Positions 53,983 through 62,427 of a stretch of 64,000 bases of DNA are shown here, piece after piece. Source of the DNA: UBA6163 sp031411655 (GTDB lineage Bacteria > Planctomycetota > Planctomycetia > Pirellulales > Pirellulaceae); assembly GCA_031411655.1 (NCBI GenBank), contig JANOBM010000116.1, forward strand, positions 1 through 64,000, written 5' to 3'. The number at the start of each line of letters is the position of its first letter. The stretch's first letter is position 1. The translations under genes and the position numbers were made by a program. The notes under the pieces were generated by a model. It had not been told where the DNA came from. It worked only from the letters and a program-made list of their open reading frames with translations, and made no database searches.

Positions 53983-56121
53983 ATGCGGCGTGATGATTTT
54001 GAGTTGCCCGTTGCGCCTGCAACGGACCGACCATCGGACCGCTACCAATGCGGTTTCTCCTGTACCGATGTTGGGCGCACCGCCCTTTCATGTCCACTGG
54101 GGCCAACGGCGGCTGGTGCGTGCCGACACGAAAAGACTTTATGCCGACCGGTCGCGTCCACATCGCTGCGATCGCAGAGATGGGCTACTGCGGTAGTCGT
54201 TGTCGGCTTCATGATTTTGATCGTCGGAGTCTACGAATACGGTACAGGATTTTATAAACCAGGCCCGTTGTCGGCGCCTCACTCGCAAATCTTGGCCGGC
54301 AAGATGGGTGGTGCATCATGCGCCGCTTGCCATCCTCAAGCAACTACATCACTTTTTGGCTGGTTTCTTACGGGGCATGATGCAGCGGCCCTATCTCAAA
54401 GCGATGCCTGCATGGATTGTCACCATAACGAACTACGCCAGGAGACTGCACGTAACGCGCATAACTTGACGGCGGAACAATTGAGTGGCATGAATCATGG
54501 TGTCAATCAGACGCGACCGGTAAGCTGGAACGAATGGATGTTGCGCCCTGCGTTTGCTCTCGATGATGTCGCCTGTGCGACTTGCCATCAGGAACATGGC
54601 GGAGCCGATGCACGCCTTACTTCACTGTCCGATGCTCAGTGCCAAACCTGTCACTCCGATCGATTTACAAGTTTTGCCACCGATCATCCCGCGTGGGACC
54701 AATGGCCGTACTCGAAGACTGAGTCGATAGCCTTTGATCATGGAACGCATGCGAAGCGTCATTTTACGGCTTCAAAGGACGAGTCTGGAAATGCTAAGCC
54801 GTTTCGATGCCTCGATTGTCATGAAAAAAAGGTGAACGGGGAGTTCTCGCGAGTCACCGGATATCAAGCGTGCGCAGACTGCCACGATAAGTCGCTGAAC
54901 CAACAGGTTGGCGAAAGGCTCGACCTGTTTACATTGCCCTCACTCATTCAGCCGCGCCGCGAAAGAGTGGGCGATTGGCCTGCCGCAGCGACGGGATTCT
55001 ACGATGGGAAAGTCGGGCCACTGGCGAGATGGTTACTCAATTCGGATCCGACGATTCGTCAAGCGATTGCAACCCTTCCTGCTGAGGGAGATTATTCCCG
55101 TATGGATCTGAACAATGCATCTCAGCGCGATGCCGCCGAAACTGTTGCCATCGCGATAGCCAATTTTATCGACTCAATGGGTAGCAAAGGTCCGATCGTT
55201 GCCGCGACTGAATTCAGTGGCGAGAACCAGGCGATGAACCGGATTCTTAAGGGACTCTCGCCGCAGCTCCTTTCGGAGTCGTCCTATCGATGGCACCGCA
55301 AAGTGATAGATGTTGGCATGGTTGGCCCAAAGCAAGACTGGGTTCGACCGACGATTCGCGCCGCTGCAGTTCGAACTAAAGATAATGACGACGAGTTACT
55401 GTTGGACGAAGATGATCCCGATGGACTGCTGCAGGAAGATGGAAATTCGCAGGAAGATCCATTGCTGCCTTCTCCACTGACGCCAAACGGTACTTTGCCG
55501 GGTGATTCTCAAGGCGAACTTGGTGACGCGACCGCGCTAGGAATGAAACCAAATCTTGACTTTGATCCTGTGACGATGTTGCCACATGGCGGTTGGTTTG
55601 CCAACGATACTCGTATGTCGATCAGTTACCGAGGGTATGGCCACGCAGACCCTGTGCTTCAGGCTGCGATCGAGTTGGTTGCTGGATTGCCTGAATCCGA
55701 TTCGATTCGCCGGGAGTTATTAGGAAGCAATCCTGCGGCTGCTTGCATGGTATGTCACCCAGGGGCGACCCGCGTCGGAGCGGCTACGTGGAAGGTAACT
55801 CCCTCGAGTCATCGACCGCGAGGCGCATTCACCAAGTTCTCTCACTCTCCGCACATGACATTGCCAGTGCTGAGCGATTGCGTTCAGTGCCATTCACTTG
55901 AAGACCGTGACGCAGCTCCTCCATCGACGGGTCTTGTCACTTCGGTTGGGAACGCAAATGGCTTGAGCGGTGCTCACCATGATTTTGCACCGCTGCAAAA
56001 AATGATCTGCAGTGCATGTCATACGGCAATGTCCGCCGGTGACGAATGCGTTAAATGTCATCGGTACCACCCGTCACAGGAGCCTTTTTCCCACGACGTG
56101 CTGGACGGGGCCGCTAAGTGA
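53983..56121 (+). CDS. Membrane-anchored decaheme cytochrome c
   Basis: A 712-residue c-type cytochrome with ten CxxCH motifs in two groups. The first six (CAACH 113, CMDCH 143, CATCH 198, CQTCH 220, CLDCH 276, CADCH 297) are followed by an acidic Asp/Glu/Gln linker (about 465-515) and then four more (CMVCH, CVQCH, CSACH, CVKCH; about 590-695). One hydrophobic anchor (68-88) precedes the hemes, with a ~66-residue cytosolic N-terminus carrying five cysteines outside heme motifs. The heme domains face the periplasm. No octaheme-nitrite-reductase-type lysine heme motif is seen. It is the last gene of the operon. Confidence 0.9.
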   Translation: MRRDDFELPVAPATDRPSDRYQCGFSCTDVGRTALSCPLGPTAAGACRHEKTLCRPVASTSLRSQRWATAVVVVGFMILIVGVYEYGTGFYKPGPLSAPHSQILAGKMGGASCAACHPQATTSLFGWFLTGHDAAALSQSDACMDCHHNELRQETARNAHNLTAEQLSGMNHGVNQTRPVSWNEWMLRPAFALDDVACATCHQEHGGADARLTSLSDAQCQTCHSDRFTSFATDHPAWDQWPYSKTESIAFDHGTHAKRHFTASKDESGNAKPFRCLDCHEKKVNGEFSRVTGYQACADCHDKSLNQQVGERLDLFTLPSLIQPRRERVGDWPAAATGFYDGKVGPLARWLLNSDPTIRQAIATLPAEGDYSRMDLNNASQRDAAETVAIAIANFIDSMGSKGPIVAATEFSGENQAMNRILKGLSPQLLSESSYRWHRKVIDVGMVGPKQDWVRPTIRAAAVRTKDNDDELLLDEDDPDGLLQEDGNSQEDPLLPSPLTPNGTLPGDSQGELGDATALGMKPNLDFDPVTMLPHGGWFANDTRMSISYRGYGHADPVLQAAIELVAGLPESDSIRRELLGSNPAAACMVCHPGATRVGAATWKVTPSSHRPRGAFTKFSHSPHMTLPVLSDCVQCHSLEDRDAAPPSTGLVTSVGNANGLSGAHHDFAPLQKMICSACHTAMSAGDECVKCHRYHPSQEPFSHDVLDGAAK

Positions 56122-56136
56122 TTTATTCTCGTAACA

Positions 56137-56170
56137 CCAGCAGCTACACTGTTGGACGTGTAGCCGCTGG
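56137..56170. terminator. Hairpin between convergent genes (possible terminator)
   Basis: CCAGCAGCTACAC 56137-56149 pairs with GTGTAGCCGCTGG 56158-56170 at 12 of 13 positions, with an 8-base loop. It lies between the cytochrome and sigma-factor stops. It has no T-run on either strand, so factor-dependent termination is more likely if it terminates at all. Confidence 0.45.
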
Positions 56171-56183
56171 CGGACGAAATCGA

Positions 56184-56807
56184 TCAAACCGCTTGAGAAA
56201 TTTCCATTTCCTTTGCGAGTCGCTTTCGAGCGACGTGCAGTCGTCGCTTTATCGTTCCAACCGGTGCAGCGAATGAATCGCTCATCTGCACCAGCGTTTG
56301 CCCGCTCAAGTAAAACGCCTGGAGCGTCTGGCGATCCAATTGCCCCAGTCGCGCCACGGCAGCACGAACATCGGCCGCTTCCTCCCGATCGATTGCACCG
56401 TCATCCGGCGAGTCGTAGCGAGAGTAGCAGGTGGCTTCAAGGACTGAAGGATCGCATGCGGTTGCCGCCACATGGCGAGTCATCCGATTGATCGCCATCC
56501 GATGCACGATTCGTCGTAGCCAGCCTCCAAATGCTTCCGGGACCCGCAACTGATCGATTTTTTGCAGGGCCTGAACGAAGACATCTTGAGCAAGTTCGTC
56601 AGCCTCATCCGCATTGCGAACACGCTGCATCGCAAGCGCAACGATCCCAGCTCGATAACGCTGGAACAATACACCGAACGCATCTCGATTTCCCGCTTGT
56701 GCAGCGCGAACCAAATCAACGACCGATGGTGTCTCGACGGGAATGGCGTCGCACGTAAAACCCTGAGTCGTCGCGTCAGGAGGCAATATTTCCAATTCGG
56801 TGTTCAC
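56184..56807 (-). CDS. ECF-type RNA polymerase sigma factor
   Basis: A 207-residue sigma-70 family factor of ECF type. Region 2 (about 35-105): FGVLFQRYRAGIVALAMQRVRNADEADELAQDVFVQAL and FGGWLRRIVHRMAINRMTR; region 4 (about 148-200): LGQLDRQTLQAFYLSGQTLVQMSDSFAAPVGTIKRRLHVARKRL. The start is a GTG at 56807. No anti-sigma gene is obvious next to it. It is convergent with the redox operon. A direct link is possible but unproven. Confidence 0.9.
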   Translation of the reverse strand: MNTELEILPPDATTQGFTCDAIPVETPSVVDLVRAAQAGNRDAFGVLFQRYRAGIVALAMQRVRNADEADELAQDVFVQALQKIDQLRVPEAFGGWLRRIVHRMAINRMTRHVAATACDPSVLEATCYSRYDSPDDGAIDREEAADVRAAVARLGQLDRQTLQAFYLSGQTLVQMSDSFAAPVGTIKRRLHVARKRLAKEMEISQAV

Positions 56808-57139
56808 GGTGTCAATTCACTTTCTTAGGGGCCCCACCGTTCGCGTTCGTCGGTTGTGCCGACAAGGCGTGCGGGGGAGCGATGCGGTGCTTTGGGGTCA
56901 GTGACGGACCGTGGTAGGAAGTGTCGTATTTTCGTTTTGGCCGTTCGCGGACAGCGCCGCCGAAGCCAGAGATCGAGGACAGTTCCAAACCAAAGTCAAG
57001 GTGTTCAGGTGCGATGCGTTTCGTCAAAGAATCGGGAAACAATTCTGAGTCGAGCCGACGTCGGCGAACGATTCTGCGCGGAGTGATTCGTCTAACCGAG
57101 CCATGTAGCCAGGACGACGAAAAGCCACAACGCGAAGCG
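56808..57139. other. Region upstream of the sigma-factor gene
   Basis: 332 bp. A 76-codon minus-strand frame (57042 to 56812) ends four bases before the sigma GTG, but it is Pro/His/Arg-rich with no domain and no ribosome-binding site, so it is not called. I see no clear promoter. Confidence 0.35.
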
Positions 57140-57481
57140 TTAGCCTCTCATGCTGTCGTACGACATGGCTAAACCATGTCGACGATCGGGCATGAGGCAG
57201 CCGTGTTGCCAACGGTGGGTAATCTCATCCTGGGATGAAACCATCGCGTAGGCTAAGTTCGTAGCCGCAAAGCGGTCATACGCAAAACTCGAACACGCCA
57301 GATACCAGTCACTGCGCGTAAGCAGGCGCAGCTTCCCTGTCTGTGATTTCGATTCATGTCCCCGTTTGCCATGATTCACCGGGCAGAACGCGGCTACAAA
57401 CTGCTCGACTGCGTTGCTCACGACGTTGGCCATGACGGCTACATTGCGATTGACGGCTGCGAAATTCAGTTGGAAACGCAT
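57140..57481 (-). CDS. Small protein of unknown function with strong ribosome-binding site
   Basis: A 113-residue protein starting MRFQLNFAAVNRN. ATG 57481 has a perfect GGGAGGT five bases upstream (complement of 57486-57492). A mostly alpha-helical first half is followed by a Trp/Tyr-rich second half (SDWYLACSSFAYDRFAATNLAY). I recognise no family and see no signal peptide or membrane segment. Its leader contains a terminator and stem-loops, suggesting attenuation. The ribosome-binding site argues strongly that it is translated. Confidence 0.5.
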   Translation of the reverse strand: MRFQLNFAAVNRNVAVMANVVSNAVEQFVAAFCPVNHGKRGHESKSQTGKLRLLTRSDWYLACSSFAYDRFAATNLAYAMVSSQDEITHRWQHGCLMPDRRHGLAMSYDSMRG

Positions 57482-57492
57482 CGTTACCTCCC

Positions 57493-57636
57493 GGTGTCCG
57501 GCTGAAGGACACTCGATCGCGTCGGTTTAGAACGCGTGGACAGGGCTAAGAAAAAAATCCCGGAACACCTTCCGGGTCACGGCAAGGATATTCCAACAAG
57601 CCACCGGAGACCAGTGAAAACTGGCCAACTTCCGGT
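57493..57636 (-). promoter_or_regulatory. Structured leader or small RNA (riboswitch/attenuator candidate)
   Basis: Read on the minus strand: stem ACCGGA/TCCGGT (57636-57631 with 57608-57603) encloses CCAGT/ACTGG (57624-57620 with 57615-57611); then a terminator hairpin (57576-57559) with a seven-T tract; then GTGTCC/GGACAC (57512-57507 with 57499-57494) next to the GGGAGGT ribosome-binding site of the gene starting 57481. This order (folded domain, terminator, start region) matches an attenuation leader. On the plus strand the CCAGT hairpin has a GAAA tetraloop, so a plus-strand RNA is an alternative. Confidence 0.5.
57551..57576 (-). terminator. Terminator in the leader of the small gene (or of a small RNA)
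   Basis: CCCGGAA 57559-57565 pairs exactly with TTCCGGG 57570-57576 across a CACC loop. On the minus strand it is followed by A and seven Ts (complement of 57551-57557), a classic rho-independent form. No minus-strand gene ends here, so it must stop a leader or a small RNA. Confidence 0.8.
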
Positions 57637-57818
57637 AGACTCCCTTTAGACATCGGGTGATTTATAAGGTTCGCGGTACGCAGACATTTATTTTTTTAAA
57701 TTTTCGGCTCCTGGACAGTCCTGCCGGGAGGCTACACAGAGATTCAGCGTGAGTCTAATTGCAAAGCGAGAGACTTCGCGATCGAAAACTTCACCGGCCA
57801 TTATTTGAAAGCACGAGA

Positions 57819-58601
57819 ATGGATATTCGCTCGCATTTCCGAGTCGCCGTTGAAACGATGTGGCGACCACTTCTTGATTCGATTATGCCGCCCGCTTGTG
57901 TATTATGCGGCGACTCGACTCGCGGTGAGACGCTATGTGAAAGCTGTCAGGTTCAGATTTCAGGGTCCTGGCCAAAAAATGCGGTTGCCTGCCGTTTCTG
58001 CGGTCTGCCACGCCCAGGGGAGGCTGCACTCCCTTTTGATCAGCGTTGCCAGGGATGCAAGGGAAAAGATTTTCACTTTGACGAAGTGGTCGCATTGGCG
58101 ATCTACCAAGAAGCCGTTCGTGAAGCGGTTGTTGCGAGCAAGCTAGCACGACATGCGCCGCTTGCAGCCGCCCTAGGCGAGCAACTGGCCAAGCGTTTGA
58201 TCGGAGCAATCCAAGACGGCGGCACTCCCGACCGCGTCACCTATGTCCCCACGCATTTTACGCGGCGATTTCAACGGCGAAGCACAGGAAGCGTCGCTGC
58301 CATGGCGACCGTCGTGGGGCAACGACTGGAGCGGCCTACCGAGTCGCTCCTCCATCTCACCCGACGAGTCAAAAAGCAGTCTTTGTTGCCGGATTCCCAA
58401 CGCCCGGCAAATGTGCGGGGTGCGTTTGCGGTCAAACGTCGGTATCTTAGGAGTGCTCACAGTTTGCGTGATCAGCATATCTTGTTGATTGATGACGTGC
58501 TGACGACCGGTTCCACGGCGTCGGAGGTGTCGATGGTATTGAAGCAGAGCGGTGCGGCAAAGGTAACGTTGGCGGTGATTGCTCGCGCCGTGCGCCGTTA
58601 A
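57819..58601 (+). CDS. comF: ComF-family phosphoribosyltransferase-like protein
   Basis: A 260-residue ComF protein. ComF proteins carry a phosphoribosyltransferase fold and are needed for DNA uptake in naturally competent bacteria; the biochemical role is not settled. A double zinc finger is at the N-terminus (CVLCG...CESC, then CRFCG...CQGC) and the PRPP-binding motif is LLIDDVLTTGST. ATG 57819 is chosen over an upstream TTG. The 340 bp before it holds the leader structures described for the divergent small gene. Confidence 0.85.
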   Translation: MDIRSHFRVAVETMWRPLLDSIMPPACVLCGDSTRGETLCESCQVQISGSWPKNAVACRFCGLPRPGEAALPFDQRCQGCKGKDFHFDEVVALAIYQEAVREAVVASKLARHAPLAAALGEQLAKRLIGAIQDGGTPDRVTYVPTHFTRRFQRRSTGSVAAMATVVGQRLERPTESLLHLTRRVKKQSLLPDSQRPANVRGAFAVKRRYLRSAHSLRDQHILLIDDVLTTGSTASEVSMVLKQSGAAKVTLAVIARAVRR

Positions 58602-58788
58602 CTGGTCGTGTCCTGGGGCGGAGTTGACGGCATGGGTATTGCGACGTTGTGATTCCCACTGCCTTCCGAGACACTTAATGGGATGAGTTTCGATTGAACG
58701 ACGATGGCAATGACAACTGATCGGCAACCGTGCCGACTCGTGCCGGAAGTGGTTCAGGACTCGACTACCGCGGTTAGCAAAACTATAG

Positions 58789-59727
58789 ATGACCCTCTCA
58801 AAACCAACGAAGCCGAATCAATCCGTCGCCAAACAACAAGGGACATTTCGTGGTGCGATTCTGCGAGGATTGGGAGTCGTTCTTCCTCCACTTCTGACGC
58901 TTGTTGTTTTGATTTGGGCCTGGAACGCGATCGCAAATTACGTCCTCACTCCCATGGAGACGGGAGTACGCCACGTTTTGGTTTGGAGGTTCAGCAAGGT
59001 CTACCGAGAGACGCCAGAGGATGCGGTGCCGTTGAATGGGGACCGTCGCCTTGACGGTTTTACGTTCGATGGTGAAAGGTATGTTCCAGATCCCACCAAA
59101 CGCCGCTTTTTGCCCGAATACGTCGTCCGGTATGTGGACGAAAACCTCGATCGGTATGGCCCATACGAATCGGCGCCGGCGACTGCGAACGCTTATTGGC
59201 ACCGCTACGTGGAGCTTCGGTACCTTCCGAGGTCGTTCATTGTCCCGCTGTTTCTGTTGATTTTTTTGACCGTTTTATACTTCCTTGGCAGGCTCTTTGC
59301 CCACGGTTTGGGGCGGTGGTTTGTGACCAGCGCCGAGGCAGGCATCAATCGAATCCCGATTGTCAACAAGGTGTACGGGTCCGTGAAGCAGGTTACGGAT
59401 TTTGCGTTCAACGAGCGTGAACTCGAGTTCAACAGCATTGTCGCGGTTGAATATCCCCGGAAAGGGATTTGGTCGATTGGGTTTGTTACTGGCAACGGGA
59501 TGCCGCAGATGGCGGCAAGCGTGGGCGAACCGATACTTGCGGTCTTGATGCCAACTTCGCCAATGCCCATGACGGGATTCACGATTCAAGTGCGCAAAAG
59601 CGACACTCTCGACCTCGACATCACGCTGGACGAAGCGATTCAATTCATTGTCAGTTGTGGTGTCGTGGCGCCGGTTATCGACGCCAGGTCAATTGAATCG
59701 ACAAAGATGGTTAAGGGGACTTCTTAA
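58789..59727 (+). CDS. DUF502 membrane protein
   Basis: A 312-residue DUF502 protein of unknown function. Two membrane helices (about 28-48 and 150-170) flank a soluble insert, and the family core follows: GINRIPIVNKVYGSVKQVTDF, VAVEYPRKGIWSIGFVTG, VLMPTSPMPMTGFTIQV and LDEAIQFIVSCGVVAP. These segments match the family closely. Its last 17 bases overlap the convergent rpoN gene. Confidence 0.9.
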   Translation: MTLSKPTKPNQSVAKQQGTFRGAILRGLGVVLPPLLTLVVLIWAWNAIANYVLTPMETGVRHVLVWRFSKVYRETPEDAVPLNGDRRLDGFTFDGERYVPDPTKRRFLPEYVVRYVDENLDRYGPYESAPATANAYWHRYVELRYLPRSFIVPLFLLIFLTVLYFLGRLFAHGLGRWFVTSAEAGINRIPIVNKVYGSVKQVTDFAFNERELEFNSIVAVEYPRKGIWSIGFVTGNGMPQMAASVGEPILAVLMPTSPMPMTGFTIQVRKSDTLDLDITLDEAIQFIVSCGVVAPVIDARSIESTKMVKGTS

Positions 59728-61216
59728 CCAGTGACCAGTCACGACGTTGACGACTGCTAGGGATCCCCATTTTCTTTCGATACTTGGTAACGGTACGCCG
59801 GGCAACGGTCATCCCGCTTTTCTTCAGCTCGTCGACCAAGTGCTCATCGCTAAACGGATCGCTTTTGTCTTCCTTATCGATGACTTCTTGAAGTTTGATG
59901 CGAATGGTATCCCACGCGACATCGTCGCCGTCTTCCGTTTGGGTACCGCCGACAAAAAATTTCTTTAGCGGAATGATACCTCGTGGTGTTTGGATCCACT
60001 TATCATCCACTGCGCGGCTGACGGTCGTCACATGCACGCCGACCCGGTCAGCGATCTGCTGCATCTTTAACGGCTCGATCGCCTCTGGCCCTTCGTCAAG
60101 AAACTTTGTTTGGTGCTTGACGATTTCCCTTGCGACACTTGTAAGGGTGCTACGTCGCTGTTCGATCGAATCGATAAGCCATTGTGCGCTATTGATTTTC
60201 TTCTTAATGAATTCGCGTTCCTCCACGGTGCAATTCGGGTCTTGGAGGCGACGGCGATAGTATTCACTGATGTACAACGACGGAATGCGCTCGTCGTCTA
60301 ACCGCACGTTGTATTGGCCTGACTCGTCTTGATCGATGATCACGTCCGGCGTGACGGTGGGCACATACGTCTTCATAAACGCCGCACCCGGTTTTGGGTT
60401 GAGCTTGTGAAGTTGTTCCCGCGTTGCTTGGATGGTTTCGATCGAAAACCCTGTCTTGCGCTGGATGATGGGCATCCGGTTTTCGGCGAGGTCTTCCAAG
60501 TGATGGGAAATTAGCTTCTTCATCTCCTCGTAATACGGCATCTCCGGTAAAAGCTGGAGAACCAGGCATTCACGAAGGTTCCTCGCGGCGATGCCAACCG
60601 GTTCAAGCGACTGAACCACTTTGAGTGCTTCACCCGCAGCAAATACGTCTTCAGGGGTGTGATTCGCCGGCAATAGATCGGATAAAGGGACTCTCAAATA
60701 ACCGCCGTCGCGAGCGTCAAGCGTGCTGATGATTCGTTCGGCGAGTTGTTCGACGTTGTCGTCGATGTCCAGTTCAGCAAGCTGGTGCAGAAGATAATCA
60801 TTGAGCGATTCGGGACGCATCTCCGCGTTGGACATGAGGTCGTGTTGGCGATCCGCGTCGTCTTGCATGCGGCCAGCCGATCGACGAAAGGAATCATCAA
60901 ACGTGCTTGGTAGATCGTTGTCCATATTGAGCAGACGTTCGAAGTCGTCAGCATTGTCGTGCTCGTTATCGACTACCAATTCCTTTTCGTCTTCGGAGAC
61001 GGCTTCAGTGCTATTTCGATCGTCTTCGCTCGACTCATCGGGAGCGTTTGGGTCGACGTCCAACTGTTCCAACAACGGATTTTCATTCATCTCTTGTTCG
61101 ATTCGCTCCTGCAAAGCCAACAACGGCATCTGCAGAATCTCCATCGATTGGATCATCCGAGGTGAAAGTTTTTGCGTTTGGAGTTGGCGGGCTTCGAGGC
61201 CCATCGACATCCGCAT
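59711..61216 (-). CDS. rpoN: RNA polymerase sigma-54 factor
   Basis: Sigma factor recognising -24/-12 promoters with activator-dependent opening; 501 residues. The N-terminal activator-interaction region I (QTQKLSPRMIQSMEILQMPLLALQ, Q-rich) is followed by an acidic region II, the core-binding domain (~140-300) and the DNA-binding domain with the RpoN box ARRTVTKYRKKMGIPSSR near residue 472. Length is typical. ATG 61216 is the start; 61204 is alternative. It follows recR by 134 bp and overlaps convergent DUF502 by 17 bases. Confidence 0.97.
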   Translation of the reverse strand: MRMSMGLEARQLQTQKLSPRMIQSMEILQMPLLALQERIEQEMNENPLLEQLDVDPNAPDESSEDDRNSTEAVSEDEKELVVDNEHDNADDFERLLNMDNDLPSTFDDSFRRSAGRMQDDADRQHDLMSNAEMRPESLNDYLLHQLAELDIDDNVEQLAERIISTLDARDGGYLRVPLSDLLPANHTPEDVFAAGEALKVVQSLEPVGIAARNLRECLVLQLLPEMPYYEEMKKLISHHLEDLAENRMPIIQRKTGFSIETIQATREQLHKLNPKPGAAFMKTYVPTVTPDVIIDQDESGQYNVRLDDERIPSLYISEYYRRRLQDPNCTVEEREFIKKKINSAQWLIDSIEQRRSTLTSVAREIVKHQTKFLDEGPEAIEPLKMQQIADRVGVHVTTVSRAVDDKWIQTPRGIIPLKKFFVGGTQTEDGDDVAWDTIRIKLQEVIDKEDKSDPFSDEHLVDELKKSGMTVARRTVTKYRKKMGIPSSRQRRDWSLVKKSP

Positions 61217-61350
61217 GGAATCATTCTCTAAGAGTTACGTTGCTATCGATGTATGGCTTATGCAGCCCTGAAAGAACTAAAAGTTATCTAAAATCTGACC
61301 GATTCGACAAGGCAAGAACCTCACTACGCGGTCGCGACAGTTGTTCCTGT

Positions 61351-61950
61351 CTACCATTTTTGTCTGCCCTGGATGGCGTCGGCAAGGATCTCTTTATTCG
61401 CATACTCCAGGACGCTTCCGGCAGTGATGCCTCGTGCAAGCCGCGTGATTTGGAGAGGGTACTGACTCAATAAATTGGAAATGTAAAGGGCTGTCCCGTC
61501 ACCTTCGACAGTTGGGTTTGTGGCCATGATCACCTCCACAAAGTTTCCGTTGTGAACCCGTTCTATCAACGGGTCAATCGTAAGTTGATCAGGGCCGATT
61601 CCGTCTAGGGGCGCGATCCGTCCCAACAATACATGATACAGTCCACGGTAGGCGCCCGACTGCTCTAAACTCATCAAATCTCGAGGTTGTTCAACAATAC
61701 ATAGTCGGCTTGCATCGCGACGTGGATCAGCGCAGATTTCGCAAAGGTCCGATTCCGCGAGATTAAAGCAATGCGAGCAATAGCGAACATTCTCCCGCAC
61801 GCGACGAATCGCGTCCGATAACGCAATCGCATCGGAGTGCGGAACCCGCAGTAGATGAAAAGCCAAACGTTCAGCGCTTTTTTTTCCCACCCCCGGCAAA
61901 CGACCCAGTTGCTTGACCAAATCGTTTACGCTCCCGCCAAAATCGGGCAT
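61351..61950 (-). CDS. recR: Recombination mediator RecR
   Basis: RecR, which with RecF/RecO loads RecA on single-stranded gaps; 199 residues. Helix-hairpin-helix LPGVGKKSAERLAFHLL, four-cysteine zinc finger (CSHCFNLAESDLCEIC), and Toprim domain (CIVEQPRDLMSLE, then ...EVIMATNPTVEGDGTALYI). It starts 5 bases after ybaB and is third in the standard dnaX-ybaB-recR order. Confidence 0.97.
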   Translation of the reverse strand: MPDFGGSVNDLVKQLGRLPGVGKKSAERLAFHLLRVPHSDAIALSDAIRRVRENVRYCSHCFNLAESDLCEICADPRRDASRLCIVEQPRDLMSLEQSGAYRGLYHVLLGRIAPLDGIGPDQLTIDPLIERVHNGNFVEVIMATNPTVEGDGTALYISNLLSQYPLQITRLARGITAGSVLEYANKEILADAIQGRQKW

Positions 61951-61955
61951 TGGTA

Positions 61956-62315
61956 TCAGGCCCCGCCAGTTAAGTTTGCGAGGATGCCGTCCAAGCCCGG
62001 TACGTTAATATTCATCTCACTCGCCATTCGAGATACCGCTGCGGTGTACCGCTGTTTAGCCTCGGCCCCTGCCTGATTGCACGCCTCGGTAATCCACTCT
62101 TCCAAAAGTGGGTTTTCGCGCGCACCGGGATCGATCGAGATCGCTTGCATTTGCCCAATGCCGTTGATCGTTACCTGGACCGCACCGCCTCCCGTGGTGG
62201 CGTGAACCCGCTCCAGCTTCAACCGTTCTGTCATCTCTTGCATCATGCCGGGAAGCTTTTGTGCATGGCCGAACAACGCAGCCATGTTTCCCAATCCGCC
62301 TAGCCCCTTGAACAT
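61956..62315 (-). CDS. ybaB: YbaB/EbfC nucleoid-associated protein
   Basis: DNA-binding protein of the YbaB/EbfC family, about 119 residues, between dnaX and recR as in most bacteria. MFKGLGGLGNMA is followed by a helix, the central strand VTINGIGQMQAISIDPGA, and a C-terminal helix. ATG 62315 is chosen because GAGGAG (complement of 62322-62327) lies seven bases upstream; the frame is open to 62366. Confidence 0.93.
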   Translation of the reverse strand: MFKGLGGLGNMAALFGHAQKLPGMMQEMTERLKLERVHATTGGGAVQVTINGIGQMQAISIDPGARENPLLEEWITEACNQAGAEAKQRYTAAVSRMASEMNINVPGLDGILANLTGGA

Positions 62316-62427
62316 CGATCGCTCCTCACTTTCACTACCAATCACGAAAAATACTGATCCAATCACTTACGAAGCGAAAGCAGAATCGCAAAGTCTCTCG
62401 CTGATGCCTTGCTGTGTCGCCATCATC

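Noticed and set aside
56812..57042. 76-codon frame ending four bases before the sigma-factor start
   Set aside because: Biased Pro/His/Arg composition without domain or ribosome-binding site; possible leader peptide but not supportable.
57163..57181. 7-bp hairpin GACATGG/CCATGTC
   Set aside because: Lies inside the coding sequence of the small gene near its 3' end with no T-run; could be chance.
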